DNA of 6,338 nucleotides from an uncultured bacterium (lineage in GTDB: Bacteria > Patescibacteriota > Gracilibacteria > UBA4473): assembly GCA_947311285.1 (NCBI GenBank), contig CAMZKS010000083.1, positions 1 through 6,338 of the forward strand, given 5' to 3'. Each line of letters opens with the position of its first letter. The first letter of the stretch is position 1. Below the pieces are notes generated by a model, which saw nothing but the letters and a program-made list of their open reading frames with translations, was not told the DNA's origin and did not search any database. The translations under genes and the position numbers were made by a program. Below are positions 5,329 through 6,338 of this stretch, piece by piece.

Positions 5329-5898
5329 CTACTGACAACCGCTCTGACAAGCTTTAAGTGATTTGAAAGGTATTTCGGCTTCACAGCCCACTAATGTCAC
5401 TGTTTCACATTCGTTGGTGTCGGGGTTAAATGCCGCTCCAGTAAAAGTTTCTTGGCAATTTCCAAGGCTAATAGCGGGTGCTTCACAATTTTCCGTGCTG
5501 GCGACATCGACGGTACAAAAGCCTTCATTCAAAACGACCGCGCCATAACGTTCGGCATAACATTTATTTAAGTAACCGTTTTTATTGTTCCCAATTAAAC
5601 CACAAACCGGGTTTTGGGTTTCATCACATTCTAAGCCGGCATTTACTACCGTTGGTAAACACATGCCTCGGGTTTGATCTGTGCCTTCAAACTGACAGCT
5701 TAAGCCGCTGGCACATAGTTTATCTGTGCTTGGTCCGCAACTATCACCTAAACGAGAAATAGCTTCTGGTTTAATTTTATTAGAACCGGTTTGATTGATG
5801 TCAATCGCTGTAGGAGTACTGGTTTTGTCAGCATCCGTAGTGGGAGTGGCACAAGCCACAAGTGTTAAAGCCAAACTGAAAAGGAATAAATGTTTCAT
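5329..5898 (-). CDS. Lipoprotein with Kazal-like and Kunitz-like protease-inhibitor domains
   Basis: The 189-residue product has a lipoprotein signal (MKHLFLFSLALTLVAC, lipid Cys16), a Thr/Ser-rich tether (17-50) and 14 further cysteines in three blocks. Block 1 (Cys54, 62, 68, 80) is a small Cys-rich segment with a CASGLSC motif. Block 2 (91-128) is Kazal-like: C-x7-C with PVCG, then a GYLNKC segment and a final GFC (Cys91, 99, 113, 128). Block 3 (138-188) is Kunitz-like: six cysteines spaced 9-15-7-11-3, against 8-15-7-12-3 in BPTI, with an FN before Cys164 and FKS before the last pair. Expected P1 residues are Glu93 (Kazal) and Gln149 (Kunitz), so classical trypsin inhibition is not expected. 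It is probably displayed on the envelope as protection against external proteases. The start at 5898 is chosen because it begins the signal peptide. No Shine-Dalgarno is present. The domains are recognised by pattern; inhibitory activity is inferred. Confidence 0.82.
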   Translation of the reverse strand: MKHLFLFSLALTLVACATPTTDADKTSTPTAIDINQTGSNKIKPEAISRLGDSCGPSTDKLCASGLSCQFEGTDQTRGMCLPTVVNAGLECDETQNPVCGLIGNNKNGYLNKCYAERYGAVVLNEGFCTVDVASTENCEAPAISLGNCQETFTGAAFNPDTNECETVTLVGCEAEIPFKSLKACQSGCQ

Positions 5899-5906
5899 CA
5901 CGCACA

Positions 5907-5934
5907 ATTGTAGAAATAAGCGATCGAAACACAA
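5907..5934 (-). promoter_or_regulatory. Possible promoter of the inhibitor lipoprotein gene
   Basis: On the minus strand TACAAT (5907-5912) lies 8 bases before the ATG at 5898. A poor -35 match, TTGTGT (5929-5934), sits 16 bases further upstream. If used, the transcript would start at or within a base or two of the ATG, again without a leader. This agrees with the lack of a Shine-Dalgarno. Confidence 0.45.
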
Positions 5935-5947
5935 TAATTTTAGAGTT

Positions 5948-6088
5948 ATGTCTAAATTAATAACTACAAAGAGTACAGAAATTTCTTTGGATTATTGGGA
6001 GTTGAGAAATTATTTAGGCGTTGCAGATACTAACTATCCTGATTTTAAATCATTCAAACGCTGGGTTCTTAAGCCCCAAGCGTGGTAA
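5948..6088 (+). CDS. Truncated Rep_3-like replication initiator fragment (46 aa)
   Basis: The ATG at 5948 opens a 46-codon frame ending with TAA at 6086-6088. The segment YWELRNYLGVADTNYPDFKS followed by FKRWVLKP resembles the first winged-helix domain of RepB/Rep_3 plasmid initiators, where an LR-x-x-LG motif precedes Y-x-x-F-x-x-FKR-x-VL-x-PA. Such proteins are normally over 200 residues, so this is only an N-terminal piece. The same frame stays open after the stop to the window end. This fits either a nonsense mutation in a longer gene or a recombination junction. An AATAAT hexamer 9 bases before the ATG could be a -10 box. The gene diverges from the inhibitor lipoprotein. Family resemblance is moderate, and the piece is probably non-functional as an initiator. 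Confidence 0.45.
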   Translation: MSKLITTKSTEISLDYWELRNYLGVADTNYPDFKSFKRWVLKPQAW

Positions 6089-6121
6089 TTACAGCTTTTC
6101 GAGGCAGAACATGCGGAACGT

Positions 6122-6338
6122 ATGGTAACAGAACTGGCTAAGCGTGAGGTAGAACGGCAAGCTGTAACCGCCGCCCAAGCCGCAGAAAAAACCTTACAAG
6201 CCAAATTTGACGCTCATAATATGAAAGACCCCACATATCGCGCCTATGTCGAAAAGGCTTTGGCTGAAGGGGAAGCAGATATAGCCGCTGGCCGCTGTGC
6301 GCCTATAGGCGAGGCTTTAAAAACTATGGCCACAGAAA
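6122..6338 (+). CDS. Unrecognised open frame running off the right edge
   Basis: From the ATG at 6122 the frame stays open for 72 codons to the window end, and it is the same frame as the Rep-like fragment before it. Residues 1-30 are Ala/Glu/Gln/Lys rich and probably a helix or coiled coil (LAKREVERQAVTAAQAAEKT). Residues 36-72 contain DPTYRAYVEKALAEGEADIA followed by AGR. That tail reminded me of the C-terminal region of small type II antitoxins (RelB/ParD type), but the match is weak. Base composition is visibly richer in G+C than the preceding Rep-like fragment and the lipoprotein gene. It may be the remaining part of an interrupted gene starting at 5948, or a separate gene. No function is assigned. 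Confidence 0.35.
   Translation, partial: MVTELAKREVERQAVTAAQAAEKTLQAKFDAHNMKDPTYRAYVEKALAEGEADIAAGRCAPIGEALKTMATE

Noticed and set aside
5478..5762. Plus-strand frame antisense to the inhibitor lipoprotein
   Set aside because: The ordered cysteine pattern and signal peptide are on the minus strand; the plus frame has no domain character.
5795..5947. Upstream extension of the Rep-like fragment from an ATG at 5795
   Set aside because: It would run through the antisense of the lipoprotein signal peptide and across the divergent promoter region. The family-like sequence begins after the ATG at 5948.

Overview
The window looks like ordinary chromosomal DNA of a bacterium with a cell envelope that uses lipoproteins. 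G+C is moderate to low by eye (roughly 40-45%). TAA, TAG and TGA all serve as stops, so there is no sign of UGA recoding. The lineage cannot be fixed from the sequence. A short [2Fe-2S]-type dihydroxy-acid dehydratase, a DUF1622 membrane protein, apparently leaderless genes and a GTCATTGCGAG...GAAGCAATCTC repeat fit several groups. These include larger-genome Patescibacteria and some Proteobacteria, and I do not choose between them.

Layout. Positions 1-122 (minus) hold the first 40 residues of an alpha/beta hydrolase. Diverging from it on the plus strand are three larger genes. The first encodes a thioredoxin-like CxxC lipoprotein (242-919), the second a membrane-anchored methionine sulfoxide reductase B (1139-1714), and the third dihydroxy-acid dehydratase IlvD (1880-3577). 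Each is preceded by a tiny ORF with its own Shine-Dalgarno-like sequence that ends on, or within 5 bases of, the start codon of the main gene. The main genes lack a good Shine-Dalgarno of their own. A 16-bp perfect palindrome at 3590-3605 separates ilvD from the convergent minus-strand block.

The minus-strand block reads from right to left. It starts with a lipoprotein carrying a Cys-rich segment, a Kazal-like domain and a Kunitz-like domain (5329-5898). Next is a DUF1622 membrane protein (4930-5292) with a near-consensus sigma70-type promoter placed so that the mRNA would be leaderless. Last is a HI0933/YhiN/BaiN-type flavoprotein (3608-4816), whose start codon lies inside a dispersed-repeat sequence. 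At the right edge, diverging from the inhibitor lipoprotein, a 46-codon fragment resembles the N-terminal winged-helix region of Rep_3 plasmid initiators. It stops and is followed in the same frame by a compositionally different open frame that runs off the window, which looks like a junction with mobile or plasmid-derived DNA.

Themes. The thioredoxin-like lipoprotein and the membrane-anchored MsrB may form an envelope system that repairs oxidised methionine. The most unusual protein is the double protease-inhibitor-like lipoprotein, which suggests surface protection against foreign proteases. The most unusual architecture is the contrast between short upstream ORFs feeding the plus-strand genes and leaderless promoters serving minus-strand genes. 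No rRNA, tRNA, CRISPR array or complete insertion sequence was seen.
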